The position numbers and the translations under genes were made by a program. The notes beneath the pieces were generated by a model, which had not been told where the DNA came from, did no database searches, and was given only the letters and a program-made list of their open reading frames with translations. 64,000 bases of DNA from Euglena gracilis (Eukaryota > Euglenida > Euglenophyceae > Euglenales). Shown one piece after another: positions 1-12,714 of this stretch. Every line of letters begins with the position of its first letter. The first letter of the stretch is position 1. The stretch covers positions 59,702,168-59,766,167 of the forward strand of contig CP154954.1 of assembly GCA_039621445.1 (NCBI GenBank), written 5' to 3'.

Positions 1-2296
1 CCAACTCAAGACCAATCCGGGGGGGGGAGGTTGATATCCGCAGTTTCCCACAATTTCCACATTTTTCCACAGCCTTTTTTTGTGTTTTTTTTCCCCGTTT
101 TCCTCCTTCGTACAAACTTGAACTGGAAGGTGCAATGTGTCCTGGCCAGTCCTCAAATGGTTTACAAGGGAAAACAAGTGTTATTTTCGTAGAACAGGAA
201 TTTTCAATTTCTGCCAAATTCTGCATTTTTTTTGGCCAATTTGGTGGTGTTGGCCTTTGTGCCGTTTTTTTTTTTTTTTTGAGCTTGGTAAGGCGACCTG
301 GGGACATCATTTGAAAAAGGTTCTTTGAAGCAACGCATGAATCATTTTGAAATGATTCTGGTTGGCACTGAGAGCCGACGGATCATCTGTGATCTTGTGG
401 TGCTTCACAATCTCTCTAAATAGCAAGGCATGCCAGTGTTGCCCATTGTTTTGCACGAAAGCTTGTTGGCCAGATGTTACAGAGCATCTTGCATTGCTCC
501 AAACAAAGCGCATCTACGGTGGGAAACAGCCAATTATATTTCTTACCGTACAAGCCCAATTTTGCTTGGCAGCGTTGGGGTCTCAACTGCAAGGTGGCCA
601 GTCCCGCAGCAATCAAACATTCTTGGCGGCTCTTTTTCACATAAGTGCACCGCAATTTTCTTGAGGGCCTCCGATGCCAATGTCCCCTCTCACCAGTACG
701 TTTTCATGCTTCGATTGCGGATGCACCTAAATGAAATTTTTTGTTGATTTAGTTTGAAAGGCTCAATTTTCTCTTTCTGCGCTTCACAAGAGAGGGCTAT
801 CAACGTTTCAAACACACGTTCTGCTGCCCTTCGGTGGAAAGGAACCAGAAGGTGTGGTGTTTGCTTTCACAGGTTGTTGACCTCGAGGTGTTTTTCTCCA
901 GCATGGCAGCATTCATTGGATATGAGGATCCTGAAACCTTGCGGAGCGCAGTCACAGCCGGATGTGAGCTCGAGGACACAAAGTGTGTTCGTGGCTTGTG
1001 CTGGATTCCCTTTTGACCTGAGTTGCATATGATCGTCAAGAACCAACACTGTTAGCTGATGTTCATCCGCAATCGTTCTTGCATTCTGTTGTACTCCCGG
1101 CCATCATTAACACCTGCAGTGTGGACATTTCTTGAAGGCATATTTACATTTAATGCAATGAAAAGGATGGCATTCTGGTGGGAGCAACCCCTGTAGCTCA
1201 TTGCAGCTCGTTGTTGTGCGCTTTGCATGGGATTTCTCAAGCCGAAGGACCATGTGCCCGTAGGGTGCTAGCCTGCTGGTGTAGTCAGCCACCTTGAGGC
1301 TTTTTGCAAAACAACAATTTTTTTTTAAAAAAGGAGTTAAAAAAAACCGATCAAAAATGGTGTTTTTGACCTTTTTTGGGGGGACCCCAAAAATTTTGCT
1401 AAAAATTCCAGTTCGACGAGCTGACCTCAAACTTTATTCCGTTGGATTTCACATCCGGCTGGGTGCCCCCGGGGGGGGGGGGCTCAAGGACCCTCTGGTG
1501 TGATTCCCTCCAATGTGCACTTCCCAGCGATGTGCGACTTGTCAGTTTCTTCTTCTGCCACCTCGCACGCGCTGTTGTGTTGGCGCATGCCAACAGGCGC
1601 GGGGCGTCTCACCCCCCTGCACCGCAGGGCGGTGGCGGTGGCTGCCCTGGCCCGCATTGTGATGGGCACATTCCATGGGCTGACAGGGTGGCAAGCACCC
1701 ATGGCACATGGCATGACTGGGGCGTGACTCGGGCATGACTGGGTCATCACGACCAAGGGCACGAGTGGAAATGTCCCCTGATTCTTTTGGCATGGCCACC
1801 GTGTGTCAATGCCGTCCCGCAAACCGATGGTTGTGTGGGCTTTGTCTGGGTGTGACTGGGTTTGGGTATGAGATTCTGGGTGGCTCCGGGTGCTTGGGGG
1901 CGGCTGCAGGCCCTCGCCACCGCCGCTTACCTGGGGGACCGGCACCCCCTGGCCCTGCAGGCATGGGAGTTGCGGCATTCGCCCCCTCTGCACTCCAAAC
2001 GCAAGTCAATGTTGTAATGTTGTGGGCTGGTGATTGATTTAACTCAACGTTTATGTGTGTTGGCAGCAGGAATTTGGCAACTGCGCCCAACCAGGATTGT
2101 GTGAACATCTACCCCAAAATATAAGCAACCCTCACTTTAAGCAACCCACATTTAGAAACAACTTTTGGCCGATTTTGGCATTCCCAAATTTCGGTTAATC
2201 AAAAACAATGATATCTTTTTTTTGTGGAGTTGCAATTCTTATGTGTAGAAGAACACCAGGCGCATTTGAATGGCAGAAAATGGTTATCCAGGCCAT

Positions 2297-2565
2297 GCTT
2301 GTGCTTACCGACCGGGGGGGGGGGGTGCTATAGGGTGCCTACCCCTAGCAGGCACACCCCCCCGGGGGGGGATAGGGGTCCGGGGGGACCCAGAAAATTT
2401 TCATGAAAATGGCCTTTTCCGGGCCCCCGGCGCTTTCGGCGCCGGGGTCGGAGGGGGGTGCCTGCTAGGGGCAGGCACCCCCCAAAACCCTACCCCCCCT
2501 GGGGGGGGGTCGGATCAGTGCTATAGGGTGCCTGCCCCTAGCACCCCCCCCGTGGGGTAGGGAGT
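2297..2565 (+). repeat. Partial copy of the 27262-27635 element family
   Basis: The block begins CAGGCCATGCTTGTGCTTAC and continues with a G run, a TGCTATAGGGTGCCT unit, a CCCGGCGC hairpin and a second TGCTATAGGGTGCCTG unit, in the same order as the complete element at 27262-27635. The right terminus (GCACAAGCCTG) is missing: sequence diverges after GTGGGGTAGG. I read it as a truncated or deleted copy. Confidence 0.7.
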
Positions 2566-4260
2566 TTTCTGTGACTCAGAAAATTGGAAAGGAAAACTCT
2601 TTGCGATATTTTCAATTTCATCAAAGACCAGGCTTCTGTTTTTCACTTGGAATGCCCTCTGGACCCCCGGGGCCAGACCCCCAGGGGTGGGGGTCCCAAG
2701 CCAGAGGCCTGGGTGGGTGTCGAAGTGCCGAAATTTTTTGGGGCAATGCCCGTAGACGGCCCAATTTTTGGGGGGGGTCACACGCTGGGCTGGGCGGGGG
2801 ACCCCCCCCCCCCCGGAAGGAAGGATAGGAAGCCTCGCAAGTAGAACTTGGGGTGATGGACTTTTTTCCGGAGTGACTGATTGGGGTTTGGCTCCGAACC
2901 TCTCCCCGGGGGGTTTCTGATCAGCCGGAACTGGTCAAGGGTGGCCCACCAGGTGCGGGGATTTTTCGGGTAAATTGGCCGAAATCCATTTATTTTGAGC
3001 CGTTTTGGTCTGAGCGGCCAGGGGGGCTGGTGTCAAAGGCAGGGAGTCCCACAGAATCATGCCACGAATCATCACAAATCATAACCAGCATAAACGTGAG
3101 AGTCTTCCAAAAAGTACAAATTGTCATGAACAAGCGCGAATGACAAAGAACAACCAGAACAATTATGAATGCCATTTTGTCCTATTCTGAACGCGTACCT
3201 CTAAATGGCTTTTCTTTCAAGGATGAATTTCCCTCAAAGGGAAACAGACGTGGGCAAGAGGTGCTCATTACCCTGCTAAAGGCCAAGGTGATTTGGACAA
3301 ACCACCACCTGGTGAAATGTGGTCTCTAAACCAGCGGTTCTGAACAATATGATGGCGCTCTCCCCGGGGACGTCACCCATGACCAGCGTAACCTCACATG
3401 TCACATCAAAAATGACCTATTTTTAGAACTTTTACTGTCCGGAAGATCCAATAGGAATTTATCACACATTTTTGACAATTTTCGTTCCTAATCTGGGTCC
3501 AAATTCCTATGAGGAGGCGGGTACCAAGGAGGACCGCAGAAACAAGATAAAAAGGATTCTGATTGCCCATAATGGCCAATAATGGCCCAATGATGGTAGA
3601 CATGATTGGCAGCTGGCCAAAATGGACAAAAAAATAGATGGAAACGTCCCAAAGTTCCAAAAAACCAACCAACCAAAAAAAAACAGACGAGTGGCCAACA
3701 ATGCCAAATACATTTGAGCTTAACCCTGGCACCTGCACCATCCATCTGTTTAAATTTGTTAGTGAAATTCTGCAAATTTGTGATCGAAATCTTGCAAAAA
3801 GTTAAATGCCCGAAAATACCATAAATTTGTATTAAGTGTGTATTACTGCTTTTTGTGCAAGAAAAGTGAGAAACCAGGACGTTTTCTTGGAAGCATGAAT
3901 TAATCACGAGTAATCATGAATAATCGCAAATAATCACGAATCAGAATCGAGGGTCGTCAGCACGAATTTGTGGGACTCACTGGTTTTGTTTTGAGAGTGG
4001 AACGGTTTGGGTGAGCCAGGCACATTGAAACAAACATGCGAACAGGCACGCATGCCACACATCATGCATGGGCACAGCCCAACCAACCGGTTGCATACCC
4101 CTCAGGCCCGGCAATACCTCCACCCGTCATTTGCTGCCCCGTCCCACGTGGGTTTTCTTTCCGGTTTGCCCAAAGCCGATGTCATATGCTGCCTTTCACT
4201 CTGATGTGGCAGAAACACATGATGATGGTTTTTGTTTCAGAGCGTGTCAGATAGCGTCAG

Positions 4261-4330
4261 AATAAGTATTTAATAAGTATTTTATTTATTATTTAATAAG
4301 TATTTAATAAGTATTTAGTAAGTATTTTTT
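4261..4330 (+). repeat. TAAGTATTTAA tandem repeat
   Basis: Short AT-rich tandem array with units around TAAGTATTTAA, about 70 bp long. Confidence 0.8.
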
Positions 4331-4663
4331 TGTTTTTTCCCTTCTGCGTTTTGCAAATCATGCATTTTCGGAGCATTTTTAACAGTTGGATACGTCGGGC
4401 AGAATTCATCTCGAGATTGAGCAGATATTCCCGGGATGTTTGCATTCATAAAAGCGTCTCCGCTTCAAAATATTCCCAAATAAGACACAACAAAGAATTG
4501 CAATAAAGCAGAACAATATAAAGAACATACATTTAAAATATAAAAACAAATTAAAATATAAAAAAACAGAGCGAAAATTTTAAACAAAACAGAACACAAT
4601 TGTATTGCGCATTTGTTCCGCGGGGTGGCGCCAGAAATGAAGCCCCGCGCCCCAGTCCCTCAG

Positions 4664-7600
4664 CCCCGCCGTGGCCGCCGCGCTGGCCCTCGCGCTGCCG
4701 CAGTGGACGGAGCCGGCGACGCGGGCCCACGGCGCCACGCCGCGGCCGCACTGCCTCGACGTCCGGCGGCCCCCCAGGGGGGACTGGCGGCCGGGCCGTT
4801 GGTCCGAGGTCAGAGGGACCTGGTGCGTGCCGGCTGTGGGTCAAGTGGGCGTCAGCTCCCGGCGGTGTGTCTGTCTGCGGCGGGCTGACCTGTCATTTCT
4901 GAAATGAAGTCGCACGCACACCAAGGTGCTTGCAGCACAAATGTGGCGGCGAACTGGGAATGGGGGACGTGTCTCGCGAATGTCGCATGTGCTTGTCCCG
5001 AGGGTTTTTTTCCCGAGGGCATTCCTCGGAGAAGGTCCCGTCTCGACTGCTGTTCGACCTGCAACGCGATGGGCGCAGCATCAACAGCCTGGTTCACAAT
5101 GTTGTGGGCTACGCCGGTATGCATTTTTCCTTACCCTGGGAATATGCGTGTGAGTGGGACGCCAACGTCGAGTGCCGATGGCCTCCTGTAAATGCAGTGT
5201 GAGGGACCACCACATTTCCCCCATGACCTTGTGGGAAAGTGCAGCATCAGATGGTTTCAGATCCCCCCATGGGGGGGGGGGCTCTTGGCCAAAATGCGTG
5301 GGCCATGCTTCTGCTTAAGGGTTCACAGTACCCCCCCTCCTGGGGGCTCGACTGCAGCTTGTCCAAATTTGGCTAGTGGAAATAGTGGAAATCCTAGTGG
5401 ACCTGGGGGGGGGGGGTCCGCTAGCAGGGCTAGTGGGATTTTTTTTTCCAGAGACCGGTGCAGCACTGAAATTTTCTGAACCCCCAAAACCTGCCAAAAA
5501 TGCCCATTTTTTTTCCCATTTTGGGTTGTTTTTTTTGGAACACAAACTGCCTAAAAAGAAAACAGTGAATTCATTTGCACCTCGGCACGCAGCGCCGGAG
5601 GGAAAAAGGAACCCCCAGACCCCCCTTGGGGAGAGGGTGGTGTGGCTAGCAGCCTTTTTCCAGCGTCTAGCTAAACGGCTAGCCATTGGTGGGATCTGTC
5701 CTCCCATCCTTGGTAAATAACATGGCTCCTTCCAGACCCCAGGAGGCACCAAGTGCAAGCGAAGTCCTTGAACTTCGTCACTTCACTCTTGGAGATGAAA
5801 TGCAAAATAATAAAAATTAGGTCTCGGTTTACTGAAAATAACAATTGGTTTCCAGAGGGATTGCAAGCAAGGAAACACCCAGAGAGGTCTTTCTGCAATG
5901 TTCAGAAGACGGGCCACAGCCTGCAAATCCGCTGTGTCCTGGACCCTCAGCCAAGGCATTTGTGGTGCCGCCAACCAGAAGCTCGGAATGGAAGCCCATT
6001 TTGGGGGGACTTTTTGGAGCACCACCAAGCAACCCTGGGGGGGGGGGAGGGCGGAGGAGGGGAGTCTCGGAGGGCCCGAGAGTGCCTGGGCAGGCAGGCA
6101 GGCACCATCCCCCCCCTTCGGGTCGGTGCTTTGGCCAAACCCCCTGTGGGGGAGGCCTGGGAAGACACCGCGAGGCACCCAGCTTCGCCCCCCGGCCCCC
6201 AAGTGCCAACAAACGCCTGAAAAGACCCTTTCCCGGGTAATTGGTGCCCACAGCCAGGCACCTATGCCGACCGCAGCCGACCGCAGCCGACCGCAGCCGA
6301 CCGCGCAACTTTTTTCTAATTGATGTCAATTTTTCTCCTGTTGTCACTTTTGGCCACTTTTGGCCATTTTTGGTCGCTTTTGTCCCCTTTTGGCCTATTT
6401 GCCACCATAATTCATCCATTTTGACTTATTTTGACCATTTTTGGCCACTTTTTGCCCACTTCTTGTAATTTTGGGCCATTTTGTCCTGCTCTTGGGCCAT
6501 TTTGGCCCATTTTGGGCCATTTTTGACCATTTAAAGCCATTTTCGACCTTTTCTTTTGTTATTTTTTTGCCCATTTTTTGGTCTCTTTTTGGTCCAATTT
6601 GACCATTTTGAGCATTTTGCGCCAGTTTGTTGCCAAAAGTGAACAAAAGCTGCTAAAGTGACCCAAATTGGCCAAAAGCAAGGCTCATTTTGGGCCATTT
6701 TTGGGCATTGTTTTTTGTTATTTTTGCCTGCTTTTGGAACTTTTGGCCATTTTAACCATGTTTTGCCACTTTAAGGCCATTTTTAGGTCAAGTTTGACTG
6801 CTCTTGATGTCAAAAGCAACAAAAAGATGTTTAAAGTGGCCTGAAAGTGGCCAGAAGTGGGTAAAAATGGCCAAAAGCAGAGAAAAGTTGTCAAAAGTGG
6901 GTTAAAGAGGCCAAAAGTGATCAAAAGAGGTCAAAGCAAAGCAAAAGCTGGCCAAAAGCAACCAAAACACAGCAAAAAGTGGGCAAAAGCAACAAAAGTG
7001 ACCAAAAGAAAGCAAAAGGCAGGAAATAGTGGGCAAAAGCAGCAAAAGTCGACCAAAAGTCGGCAACAGTGGCCAAAAGCAGTCCAAAAGCATCAAAAAC
7101 TGGCCAAAAGCAGCGGAAAGTGGCCAAAAGTCGGCAACAGTGGATTGTGATATATGCTCGTTTTTTGTTGGCCTGCCCCCCACCTACACCTACACCTACA
7201 GCCAATTACCTTGCCGACCGCTGCCGACCGCAGCCGACCACAGCCGACCGTGGCCGACCGCAGCCGACCGCGGGCTAAAATTTGGAATCTGTCATGGGTG
7301 CTTGCCCACAGCCAGGCAGCCCCCCCCCCCCCGTTCCACATTGAACCTGTCGAAGGGAGGCTGAAATGTGCGGTGTCGATCGTTTCGCTCCTGCAGTTCC
7401 GCAATGGCGAATTATATTATTATATATTAATATATTATTTCTTATATTTTATTATATTATGTATTAACTATACGAATTATCCCCGCAACTTGGCCACGGC
7501 CCCAACCCCCCCCCCCCCCGCGCCCCCCCCCCCCCCCCCCCGGCAACCCCGCCCCCCCCCCGGCCTTAAGAAAATATTAATCCCTGATTAGGTCCATGGT

Positions 7601-7899
7601 CCGCCTTCCATGTGCCCACGGCATCAGAAAAAAATCCTTCCTCCACAGGGCCCACGCTGCTGTTCGTGTCCACCGCGGCGGGGGACGTCTTCGGGGCGTA
7701 CGCCCCGGTGCCCTGGACGGAGAGTGCAGGTCCGTGGGCCGTGTGTCTGCCCCCCCTGCGCTGCTCGCCACCCGGGCTTTTCCTTTCGCAATGGGGTGGC
7801 CAAAATGATTCGAACCTGCACCGAAATGCGTATTGCCATTTGGCGACAAGGTTGCCCAGAAATGTCTCACCCCACCCACAAGGGCAAGAGTCCAGCAAG

Positions 7900-7943
<44 letters not shown>

Positions 7944-10900
7944 CCAGCCAGCCAGCTGCTTTGTTTGATTTTTTTTTCAAATCAAAAGCCACCAGCCCCG
8001 AGCTGAAACTCTCCCCTCGGGGTTGACTGACATAAAGTTAGGTCCAGCTCATTCCAGCCAAACGTCTTCCGAGACAAAGTATTGGACGGGTTAAAATGAC
8101 ATTTTCAAGGGCTTGGGGTGGAGTGTGTTTCTTGGGTGTTTCTTGCCACACATCTGGGGGAGTGTGTTGTTGTTGTTGTTGATTTATTTGTCATCCCCCC
8201 GGGACCCGCAGTCAGGGGACTCCAAGGGAAGCCGAAGGTAACTTTACGCCCAGGGCCTACGGGGATCCCTGAAACCCTATGGGTCATGGTTGGGGGGGGG
8301 GGGGCTTCTTTTTTTAAAGAAGTGAAAAGAAGCCGGGTGTCGCCCCCCCCACCCTCTTGGTGGGAGGTCAAACCGGGGGGGGGGGGCTGCCAGCACCTGT
8401 TTCCAGCCAGCTGGTTTGACCCAGGTGCTTAAGAAGCCTCTTTTCCCCAGCAATTTTTTCCTGCTGGCTGGGATAAATGTCTGTTTCCTGAGTGTCTTAA
8501 AAAACCTGGCCCTGAGTAAAACCATTTTTGCGGTCGACCTCTGTTATTTGGAACGATTCCCCTTTGCGGCATGCAGCATTGTTTTTCGCGTGAAGCCGTC
8601 TGCTCTCCCACTTGCAAATATGTTCCTTGGAATTAAAAGGTTTGGGTTTCAAAACCCTGGCCGCCTTTTTCTGAGCACCGCCATTTTTGCAGAATTCCAG
8701 GGCAATAGTGATTGCTTCCTATTTACGTCCTGCCATCTTGCTTGCCACCACTGCACCTTTCGTCACCGTGAATGTGAACCCCCACCACTTGCAGTCCCCT
8801 CGCCGACCAACCAAAGGACGACTTTTGCCCTCCCCCTTGTATGGATTATTTGTATTTTCCCTGGACAGGTTCTGCTGGAAAATGACTTCGGCTTAATTTT
8901 TTTTCAACCTTTCGTCTTTTTGGCATTCTTTTGGATTATCCAGTTTTGTACGTTTGAATTCAGGTTTCCCAAAATACTCAAAAAGCATGTTTTTTGACAG
9001 AAAAAAAAAAGGAAACAAAGTCCAATTTGCATTCACTATCTGCAAAAAAGGACAAATTTTTACAACCTCTAAAACCCGAGGAAAGAAAACAAAAAATGAA
9101 TTTGTGTACCACATTCAAAATATACCCTTGATTTCGCCAAATTGGCACCTTCATGTGTAAAATGCATAAAAATTGCCAGAAAAATCGGAAGATGAGAAGA
9201 TTGAGTAACATCAGCCACAACGACTGCCCCAAGCCTTCTCGCGTTTTTTTGAAGGTCCTTTTCCTTTTTTCTTTTGCTGTTATTTTGGCTTATTTTTGAT
9301 TTCCCACATTAATCTTGACCATCAACCCTGCCACGAAGAATTCCAGGCTGTAACAGTCCTCCATCCAACGTTCAATCGGATGCCTGGGTGAATGACCCAG
9401 CAGCTTTCAAAGAAAGGACATGGGTGGATGGATTGATGGATTGGTGGACAGACAGACGGATAAATGCAGAAGTCCATGAATGTACGCATATGGACATCTG
9501 ATCGCAAAAGTAGCTGGTACGGAAGGTGCTGTGACAAAAAGAAAGAGGGACCTTCTTTGCCACTGTTAGTCGTAGTCCCCGATTCAGGTAACAAGAACCA
9601 AAGTTTCTTCCCCGGCGAGAGGTATGGTTTTTGTGATGAACAATGTTCCAGAAAGGCATCTGAAGACACAATCCTTGGTTTACAGCGGCCTGTCAGATGC
9701 AGCTCAGACGTGCAGTAGCATACCGGGCAGAAGATGCCAGATTGCAACGAAGCCCACACTACGCTTCATCCCAACGGTGGGCAGCAAGGGCAACTACATG
9801 TATTTCAACGCCACGCTGAAGAGCAAGGTGTGGGGGCTGTCCCTGCGAATGAAGCACGAGCACAGGACCGCCCAGCCAGCAATGAGAGAAGAGACCTGCA
9901 CTTTTTCCCCATGAGCAAATCAGGCGTTGTGAGGCAATTGCTGGCGTTTTTGGCGTTTTTTCCCATGTCGGCAGGAGTGGAAAAACGACCCTGACCGTTG
10001 CTTCCCATTATCTGGACCATTTTGGCAACCGCACGGAGTGATTTTGCAATTGTTCGCTGTGTTTTTGCGGGCTTAACATTAATTTCTTGTCTGTTTGAAA
10101 AGCAAATCTACGTATTTTCCGTTCCATATCTCTGGTCTCTGAACCATATTTGGTCTAAAGTAATTTGCATCCCCCCCAAACATAAACCCCAAATAAAACC
10201 CCCCAAATACCCCCCCCCCCCTTATGAACCCCCCGGGGGCTTTGATTTGGCGACCGACTATAAAACCTATCCTCCAGGGAAGCGCCGCCAGGAAAAATTC
10301 CGAAAGTTTACCAGTTTCTGAGGTTAGAGGCCAATGAAATGACATTGACAATTTTGGTCCAAAAAAGGTCGCCAACTGGAGTTTTGCCTAAAAATGGTGA
10401 ATTTTGGGCAACATGCGGGCATAATTGTTAACGAAAACATGCATGTTTTTGGTTATGAAAGATTGATTTTCCCCCCCCCAAATACAACCCCCTCCCAAAT
10501 ATAAGGCCTCCATTCAAACCCTGTTTTATCAGGTGAACTTCTGAGATCGTTTTTTGCATATAGTCAGTGTTGATGAAGAAAGAACCACTTGCAGGCAGCA
10601 GATTTTATTTGAATTTTGTGAGTTGGTGGTTTGTCATGATTTGCCATTGTGTTGTTTTCCACTTCCACTGCTTTGCAAAATTCGTCACAGGAGAAGCATC
10701 TGGAGAAGGGCCTTGGCTTCGGTGGGCGGATCTCACACTTCCCCCCAGGACGCCGCTGGAATGCTGTTCAGGCTGTCAAAACAACAGAAGAGTTGTGGGT
10801 GGTGAGGAAGTTGCTTCAGGGCCTGGACAAAAGGATTTCGCTGGGTGGTTTTTGGTCGTTGTTTTAATTAAATGAATCCAGTGAGTTCTGATGCCAGCAC

Positions 10901-12066
10901 CGTATTTATTTATCTCTCATCATTTGCACCTCCGCGGTCTTTGGACTGGAATTCACTGAAACTCTAGCTCTCACCTTGCCTTTGGCATTCATTGGCTTGG
11001 GTACAAAACCGGAGTTCGTCAGTAGGAATTCCATGCGACGTGCCCCAGGGTATTACAGCGTTAGTTTTGCGCGGGAGGGCGGGATCAAACCCTTCATGGG
11101 GGGAGGGGGGGTCCAGACCCTCCCCCTTCAGATTCGAGGACCCCCGGAAACAAAAACTTGACTTTTTGGTATATTTATGGCCGATTTTCAACAAAAAAAA
11201 ACAGCTGCGCTAAAACGCTATTCAAAAGCCCCCAAAATTTCTTGTGCAGAGGGTGGGGTCTTTAATACCTCATTTAATCCGCACATGAAGTCTGTGGGGG
11301 CCTGTGTGCGTCAGGAATGGTCCAACCCAGGTTCGCCAGGCCGCGGAGCCCTGGCGGCCGCGTGTATTTAGACGCGGAGCTGCGGGCCGGCCGCGCCACC
11401 GACTTCTGCGCCACGTTCACCCGGGGCAGCCTCACGGCGGCGGAGGCGTTCACGGTGGAGGGGCTGGAGGTGTGTCTTCCCCCAGTGTGTATGCCAGCCA
11501 CCCGGCTGATTGAGACCCTGTCCTGGAATGGTGCTTGGCTGTTGATTCATTGGCGCCATCGCAAAACATCACATTTGCGCAATCACGCAAATGTTCTTTT
11601 TTTCCAATTTTTTTTGCAGTTTTTTGCTGTGCAGTTGTTGAGTGTAATGTTTCCCCCTTTCCGGCCTCTTGTACCATTGGGCCAGCGGACCAATGATGCA
11701 TTTTCAGCCCAACCCGCAGTCGCACCTTCCCTTGCGCGACACGGTGACCTGCCTCAGGTTTGGGGGGTTTGGGGGGTTCGCGTTCCGCCACCACGCCTTC
11801 TCCCTCCCCCCAAGTGGGGGCTCAGGGGCCCAGCGCCAGGTCCAGGGCCACGCCCCGGCCGGCTTGTGCCGCGCCCAACACAGTTCATGCGCGACGTGCA
11901 GGTGTGGGGCTGCGGGGACCCGGAGTCCCTGGCGCGCCTCCAGACGTACCAGGCCACCATCTCCGCCGAGGTGCAGCAGGGGAAGAAGGTGCGGGCCTGC
12001 CGCGTGTGGCAGTGGCGCACACATATCATCGGGCTCCCCTTTGGAACCCCACCGCGTAGCCCGTAA
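4664..12066 (+). CDS. TLDc-domain protein, MEAK7-like (multi-exon, partial)
   Basis: A spliced gene inferred from exon pieces. Proposed exons are 4664-4808, 5032-5116, 7649-7729, 9753-9827, 10691 to about 10740, about 11359-11469, and 11902 to 11994 (AAG|GTGCGG donor) or to the in-frame stop ending 12066. Read in order they follow the TLDc fold: SRLLFDLQRDGRSINSLV, GPTLLFVSTAAGDVFGAY, GSKGNYMYFNA, KGLGFGGRISHF, YLDAELRAGRATDFCATF and finally VWGCGDP, which corresponds to the EVWAVGDP-type end of animal MEAK7. TLDc proteins are linked to oxidative-stress resistance and, for MEAK7 and NCOA7-type members, to lysosomal or V-ATPase functions. The exon pairs 4808/5032, 5116/7649 and 11469/11902 have GT-AG sites and matching phase. 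A short segment between 7729 and 9753, the end of the fifth exon and the true 5' end are unresolved. Exon 4664-4808 is the least certain. Confidence 0.7.
5032..5116 (+). CDS. TLDc exon (start of domain)
   Basis: Encodes KVPSRLLFDLQRDGRSINSL and a few residues more, the first strand and helix of a TLDc domain. It ends GCCG|GTATGC in phase 1 and joins the CCACAG|GG acceptor of the next exon to give AGPTLLF. The left boundary (CGGAG|AAG) is in phase 0 and is less certain. Confidence 0.65.
5275..5715. repeat. Interspersed repeat family B, copy 1
   Basis: Shares ordered landmarks with copies near 12715-13090, 19030-19375 and (reversed) 39095-39270: GCTTCTG-TTAAGGGTTC-CAGT next to a C run, then CTGCAG--AGTCCAAATTTGG, a CTAG-rich block with poly-G, CCCCC-AAA-TTGGCC, and near the right end GTCTAGC-AAA-TGGCTAGCCA. 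Lies in the first long intron of the TLDc gene. Confidence 0.6.
6255..7304. mobile_element. CAGGCACCTATG-type element with 8-bp TSD CCCACAGC
   Basis: Direct repeats CCCACAGC at 6247-6254 and 7305-7312 bracket the element. Its ends are inverted: CAGGCACCTATG at the left and CATGGGTGCTTG at the right. Inside each end lies a decamer array (GCAGCCGACC)n, at about 6269-6303 and 7213-7272, separated by long TTTTGGCCA / CAAAAGTGG-rich low-complexity DNA. No transposase frame is present, so it is non-autonomous. CAG termini and 8-bp duplications are the pattern of hAT transposons. It sits in a TLDc gene intron. The 48457-49754 element is a relative. Confidence 0.8.
7649..7729 (+). CDS. TLDc exon (GPTLLFVSTAAGDVFGAY)
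   Basis: A pyrimidine tract and CCACAG precede GGCCCACGCTGCTG. The product GPTLLFVSTAAGDVFGAY matches the TLDc core pattern GPTLLVI-D-G-VFGAF. The donor is AGTGCAG|GTCCGT, phase 1. Confidence 0.75.
7900..7947 (+). repeat. (CTGC)n microsatellite
   Basis: Uninterrupted CTGC/CCTG tetranucleotide repeat of about 48 bp followed by CCAG units. Confidence 0.9.
9753..9827 (+). CDS. TLDc exon (NYMYFN motif)
   Basis: Encodes PTLRFIPTVGSKGNYMYFNA followed by TLKSK. The pattern Y-x-x-TG-x-N-x-x-Y-M-Y-L-N is typical of the middle of TLDc domains. The donor is AGCAAG|GTGTGG in phase 0. The acceptor is read as CGAAG|CCC and is tentative, because the preceding known exon ends in another phase. A short exon is therefore probably missing between them. 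Confidence 0.65.
11359..11469 (+). CDS. TLDc exon (YLDAELRAG...FTVEGLE)
   Basis: Encodes RVYLDAELRAGRATDFCATF and TRGSLTAAEAFTVEGLE, equivalent to the LWVD-x-F--GHS---CTTYNS-LS---F--EVW segment of TLDc proteins. It ends CTGGAG|GTGTGT in phase 0. Codons are strongly C/G-ending, unlike the flanking intron. Confidence 0.75.
11902..11994 (+). CDS. TLDc final domain exon (VWGCGDP)
   Basis: The acceptor GACGTGCAG|GTGTGG joins 11469 in phase 0 to give GLEVWGCGDPESLARLQTYQ, the end of the TLDc domain plus a helical tail. A donor AAG|GTGCGG lies at 11994. Without splicing the frame runs on to a stop ending 12066. A possible last exon follows CACAG at about 12235 (VDRRAMFGEGDWRESTDAQG), but I cannot decide between these ends. 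Confidence 0.6.
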
Positions 12067-12714
12067 GGCGAACGGAAACAGTTGTATGCCTGTGGCATAC
12101 CATAAAGGAACAAAACGCAAGTGGTGGGGGTTGATTTAGTTTGGCGTCTGCGTAGTGCTCTTGTGGTGTGGCACCCAGATGGCCCGTCCACGGTTTTTTT
12201 GCCTGCGGCGGGACGGAGCCTCCTTCGCGTCACAGGTGGATCGGAGAGCGATGTTCGGGGAGGGCGATTGGCGTGAATCAACGGACGCCCAGGGCTGGCA
12301 GGGGATGGGATGTGATACAGGGCGGGAGGGAGGGGAGGCGGAGTTGGGGGGTGGATGCTGGTTCCCTGCATCGTGGGGTTGTTGCGCAGAGAGTGCACAT
12401 GGCGGTGTCCCCCGACTGCATGTCAGTGGGAAGCTTTCTTTCGTTTGATTCTCGCCTTCCCATCTCACTGGGCCTTGCAAGTTCAAGCCTCCCTTTCACT
12501 GCATTCACGAACCCAATTGTCATATTTGGCTCGGGAAGTGAGGTCGTCGTCGATGAGTCCGTTTTTCGCAGGGTGGGTGTTTTGGCCCCAGACCCACGAC
12601 TCGACGCAGTTCGCAGTGCATGAGAGGCCAAAGGTCGCGACGTTGCCATTTCCTGGTGCTCCTGCTGTGGGGAGGCAGAGGGGGGGGGGCTGTTTCATGA
12701 ACAGCCCTCATGCG

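Larger units (their letters stand above)
1..4663. other. Region without a recognisable gene
   Basis: I see no exon with convincing splice sites and codon structure here. The stretch holds AT-rich and T-run sequence, G-run blocks at about 1475-1490 and 2310-2560, GGCCA/TGGCC-rich stretches near 3540-3700, and a TAAGTATTTAA array near 4265-4325. Open frames on both strands are short and have no protein-like composition. Confidence 0.5.

Noticed and set aside
6718-7205. KNGQKQRK / FWPLLATF-rich frames on both strands
   Set aside because: They arise from TTTTGGCCA / CAAAAGTGG arrays inside the 6255-7304 element.
9464-9718. FFPGERYGFCDEQC frame considered as the missing TLDc segment
   Set aside because: It weakly resembles the TLDc F-x-G-x-GE-FLF motif, but boundaries and phase do not connect to either neighbouring exon.
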